Source: an uncultured Flammeovirgaceae bacterium (GTDB lineage Bacteria > Bacteroidota > Bacteroidia > Cytophagales > Cyclobacteriaceae). From it: a stretch of 8,093 nt of DNA. The DNA lies in assembly GCA_946480685.1 (NCBI GenBank), contig CAMLLI010000155.1, positions 1 to 8,093 of the forward strand. Reading direction: 5' to 3'. Shown piece by piece: positions 5,343-8,093 of this stretch. The notes under the pieces are model-generated. The model searched no databases, was not told where the DNA came from, and was given only the letters and a program-made list of their open reading frames with translations. Position 1 is the stretch's first letter. Each line of letters opens with the position of its first letter. The position numbers and the translations under genes were made by a program.

Positions 5343-7910
5343 ATGGCGAACGAGTTCAACAAGACTGTTTCCACCCGGTACCACATGTACAACAGTCTTT
5401 TCCTAAACCTTCCCTACTCCGGTATTTATCGCACCGGTACGCTGTTGCCGCTGCTGCAGCAAGCCTGCGAAACAGGATACGAGAAGGGAAAGGACCCCCG
5501 AACTATCATCAAAAAATTCTTTAGCGATTTTACTCCACAGGCAACGCGTGAAGAACAATTCAATTTACTCTTCAGCTTTACCCAATACGTAGAGCGACAA
5601 GTTGTATTGTTCGATTCGATCGAAGATGCAGCGTTTGATGAGATCAACGACCTGCATGGCAAGGGCACAGTTTCCGGATTGTTACTGCGTGCAGCTGCCG
5701 AAGGACTTGAAGAAGAACTGAAGAAGAAAGTTGAAGACTTTAGTGTGCGTGTGGTATTAACAGCACACCCCACTCAATTCTACCCAGGTAGCGTACTCGC
5801 CATTATCAACGACCTCGAACAAACTATTCGCGAGAATAAACTCGATGAAATAAACCTGCTGTTGCGCCAGCTTGGTAAAACTGCCTTTATCAATAAAGAA
5901 AAACCAACACCTTTTGATGAAGCGGTAAGCTTGTGCTGGTTTCTTGAAAGTGTTTTCTATCCGGAGATTCCAACGATCATTCAGAAGTTGATGACGGGTC
6001 TCAACATTAAACTGGAGGAATGGAAAAATTTCGATCTGCTGAAGATTGGTTTCTGGCCAGGTGGCGATCGTGATGGCAACCCGTTCGTAACGCATGAGAT
6101 CACACTGAAAGTAGCGCAGCGTTTACAGGAAACTTTGTTGAAATGTTATCATCGCGACCTGCGCTTCTTAAAACGCAGACTTACTTTTAAAGGGGTTGAT
6201 CATATTATAGCCCGTGCTGAAAGCAAAGTATATCCTATAGCCTACGGAGGTTTTGGCGAAATATACCATCATCCGGATGAATTGCTGAATGATCTCTTCG
6301 AAGCACGCGATGTATTGATCAACGATCACCGCGGGTTATTCCTCGATCTGCTCGACAGTTTTATACTCAAAGTAAAAATATTCGGTTTCTATTTTGCCAG
6401 CATGGATATACGCCAGGATAGTCGCAAGCATGCCTATGCCTGGGAAGCGTGTATTGAAAAACTACAGTCGAAAAACAAAAAACTGAAGAACTTCGACAAG
6501 CTTACCGAACAGGAAAAGATTGATACGCTTCTGTCACTCAACTTTAAACCGGCTTCATTAAAATTTGAAGATGCATTTGTTACTGAACTGATTGAGAGTA
6601 TAGATGTAATCGGACAGATACAGGAGCAGAATGGTGTGGAAGGCTGCCATCGATATGTGATCAGTAATTGTCAGTCTGCGCTCGATGTGATCCGGGTATA
6701 TCAATTGGCAAAATTGATACTTGGTAAAGATGACGATCTTACACTCGATATTATACCACTTTTCGAGACGATAGAAGATCTGTCCAATGCTCCGCATGTT
6801 ATGAAGGCATTGTATAGTATACCTGCCTATCGCGCACACCTGAAACGCAGAGGTAACAAGCAGACTATTATGCTGGGCTTCTCCGATGGAACAAAAGATG
6901 GCGGCTATCTGCGTGCGAACTGGTCTATCTTCCAGGCAAAAGAAAATCTCACACGCATTGCGCGTGAAGAAGGTTTCACAACCGTGTTCTTCGATGGACG
7001 TGGCGGACCTCCTGCACGCGGTGGTGGTAATACGCACGACTTCTATGCTTCATTAGGCGATACGATTGAAGATAAAGAAGTACAGATCACTATTCAGGGT
7101 CAAACCATCAGTTCTAACTTTGGTAAACCTGTTTCGTGTGGCTATAACCTGGAGCAATTGCTTTCAGCCGGTATAGAAAATTCAGTCTTCAAAAATATAG
7201 ATACCTTCGAGACAAACGAGAAGGCGCTAATGGATCAGCTTGCAGAAGAAGGTCATAAAGCATATCTCGACCTCAAGCAACATCCTAAATTTGTACCGTA
7301 TCTTGAAAAGATAACTCCGCTGGCTTTCTTTGGCGATACCAACATTGGTTCACGCCCAGTAAAACGTAACTCCGGCAGTTTAAAATTTGAAGACTTACGT
7401 GCTATACCTTTTGTTAGCTCATGGGCACAGATGAAGCAAAATATACCTGGCTTCTACGGTGTCGGCACAGCTATACGCGAGATGAAACGACAAGGCAAGA
7501 TGCGTGAGCTCAAGGCCCTGTTTAAACAGTCGCTTTTCTTCCGCACGCTGTTAAGCAACAGTATGATGTCGCTTACCAAGTGTTATTACCCGGCAACAGC
7601 CTATTTGTCTAAAGACAAAGAGTTCGGTGAATTCTGGAAGAAGATGTACGCAGAGTTCAAACTTTCGAAAGAGATGATCCTCGAAATTTCTGAACTTTCG
7701 GAGTTGATGGACAACACTCCGGTGAATCGTGATTCCGTAAAACTGCGCGAGCGTATCGTGTTACCGTTAATTACCATTCAGCAGTTCGCATTGCAACAAC
7801 TGCGCGAACCCGAAGACAAGGAGAAAGACAAAGCATTCGAAAAGCAATATCGTAAGCTTGTACTTCGCTGCATGTTCGGTATTATCAATGCTGCGCGTAA
7901 CTCGGCTTAA
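5343..7910 (+). CDS. ppc: Phosphoenolpyruvate carboxylase
   Basis: An 855-residue cytoplasmic enzyme (E. coli: 883) that carboxylates phosphoenolpyruvate with bicarbonate to oxaloacetate, replenishing the TCA cycle. Motifs in order: VLTAHPTQF (catalytic His142), GFWPGGDRDGNPFVT (236-250), DIRQDS (355-360), PLFETIEDL with metal ligand Glu475, GFSDGTKDGG (Asp515 metal, Lys518), GRGGPPARGGG (552-562; Arg553, Arg559), SRPVKR (670-675; Arg671) and LRAIP with Arg686. The aspartate feedback site also seems kept: Arg559, Lys746, Arg802 and Asn853 match E. coli Arg587, Lys773, Arg832 and Asn881 by order and spacing. Oddities are Asp551 where most enzymes have the His of HGRGG, TIQGQTISSNFG instead of the usual TEQGE..RFKYG, and a C-terminus ARNSA instead of RNTG. 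It is thus a divergent but apparently active and regulated form. The start is preceded by an A/T-rich leader without Shine-Dalgarno; a terminator follows 22 bases after the stop. Confidence 0.96.
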   Translation: MANEFNKTVSTRYHMYNSLFLNLPYSGIYRTGTLLPLLQQACETGYEKGKDPRTIIKKFFSDFTPQATREEQFNLLFSFTQYVERQVVLFDSIEDAAFDEINDLHGKGTVSGLLLRAAAEGLEEELKKKVEDFSVRVVLTAHPTQFYPGSVLAIINDLEQTIRENKLDEINLLLRQLGKTAFINKEKPTPFDEAVSLCWFLESVFYPEIPTIIQKLMTGLNIKLEEWKNFDLLKIGFWPGGDRDGNPFVTHEITLKVAQRLQETLLKCYHRDLRFLKRRLTFKGVDHIIARAESKVYPIAYGGFGEIYHHPDELLNDLFEARDVLINDHRGLFLDLLDSFILKVKIFGFYFASMDIRQDSRKHAYAWEACIEKLQSKNKKLKNFDKLTEQEKIDTLLSLNFKPASLKFEDAFVTELIESIDVIGQIQEQNGVEGCHRYVISNCQSALDVIRVYQLAKLILGKDDDLTLDIIPLFETIEDLSNAPHVMKALYSIPAYRAHLKRRGNKQTIMLGFSDGTKDGGYLRANWSIFQAKENLTRIAREEGFTTVFFDGRGGPPARGGGNTHDFYASLGDTIEDKEVQITIQGQTISSNFGKPVSCGYNLEQLLSAGIENSVFKNIDTFETNEKALMDQLAEEGHKAYLDLKQHPKFVPYLEKITPLAFFGDTNIGSRPVKRNSGSLKFEDLRAIPFVSSWAQMKQNIPGFYGVGTAIREMKRQGKMRELKALFKQSLFFRTLLSNSMMSLTKCYYPATAYLSKDKEFGEFWKKMYAEFKLSKEMILEISELSELMDNTPVNRDSVKLRERIVLPLITIQQFALQQLREPEDKEKDKAFEKQYRKLVLRCMFGIINAARNSA

Positions 7911-7932
7911 TATTTCAGGAAAACTATAAGAG

Positions 7933-7966
7933 TAAGCAAAGTCTGAAAAGGCTTTGTTTATTTTTT
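7933..7966 (+). terminator. Intrinsic terminator of ppc
   Basis: An 11-base-pair stem (7933-7943 with 7950-7960, including two G-T wobbles) closes a 6-base loop TGAAAA and is followed directly by six T residues (7961-7966). It begins 22 bases after the ppc stop codon. The stem, the short loop and the T-run are all as expected for Rho-independent termination. Confidence 0.88.
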
Positions 7967-7978
7967 AAATATACCGCC

Positions 7979-8061
7979 GACTATATTTCATCACCTATAG
8001 TCAATTCTGCTGCTTTGACTTGAAAGAATCAGGTCTCTGATTCTCTGCCGCGTTGACTATA
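7979..8061. repeat. Overlapping inverted repeats with alternative pairings
   Basis: One sequence, TATAGTCAA (7996-8004), has three possible partners: GACTATA (7979-7985; 7 pairs, 10-base loop), TTGACT (8015-8020; 6 pairs, 10-base loop) and TTGACTATA (8053-8061; 9 pairs, enclosing the hairpin at 8025-8044). The pairings are mutually exclusive. The region lies beyond the ppc terminator, so it may be the leader of a gene to the right of the window, a cluster of binding sites for a dimeric regulator, or a small palindromic element. No gene is visible from 7911 to 8093. Confidence 0.55.
8025..8044. other. Compact hairpin AGAATCAG/CTGATTCT
   Basis: AGAATCAG (8025-8032) and CTGATTCT (8037-8044) form a perfect 8-base stem with a 4-base loop GTCT. 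It sits inside the larger inverted repeat 7996-8061. There is no T-run immediately after it on either strand, so it is not an obvious terminator; it may be the apical stem of a structured leader. Confidence 0.5.
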
Positions 8062-8093
8062 ACCAGTACACTGATCTTTTCGCTCACTATTTT

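Noticed and set aside
6558..7037. 159-codon open frame on the minus strand
   Set aside because: It lies wholly inside ppc, opposite its catalytic motifs, and shows no recognisable domain.

Overview
The window looks like ordinary chromosome from a member of the Bacteroidota, most likely a Cytophagales or Chitinophagales type bacterium. This is inferred from protein character, from start codons with A/T-rich leaders and no clear Shine-Dalgarno sequence, and from three upstream regions carrying the Bacteroidota -7 element TAnnTTTG. The finer placement is a guess. No mobile element, CRISPR array, tRNA or rRNA is visible.

Layout. Positions 1-4440 hold five genes on the minus strand. In transcription order they are ridA (4440-4060), gltX (3931-2396), a 71-residue charged protein of unknown function (2297-2082), a secreted M14 zinc carboxypeptidase-like enzyme (1963-341) and an AIM24/TIGR00266-family protein that runs off the left edge (336-1). 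A 72-base divergent gap (4441-4512) separates ridA from a plus-strand gene for a reduced, probably non-catalytic relative of 3-hydroxyacyl-CoA dehydrogenase (4513-5175). A 167-base leader containing a perfect 14-base palindrome then leads to ppc, phosphoenolpyruvate carboxylase (5343-7910). After ppc come a clear intrinsic terminator and about 130 bases of gene-free DNA with overlapping inverted repeats.

Function. ridA, gltX and ppc are housekeeping genes for reactive-enamine clearance, glutamyl-tRNA charging and anaplerotic oxaloacetate supply. The peptidase and the AIM24 gene are separated by only 4 bases and are probably co-transcribed. I see no evidence that the genes together form a single novel system.

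The most unusual items are: (1) inverted arrays of a GGCTRCT-like heptamer forming a roughly 30-bp hairpin between gltX and the small gene; (2) loss of the dinucleotide-binding motif and of the catalytic His, Ser and Asn in the 3HCDH-family protein; (3) a leader or tail beyond ppc in which one sequence can pair with three alternative partners; (4) a LacI-type palindrome ahead of ppc; and (5) a His-to-Asp change in the ppc active-site loop.
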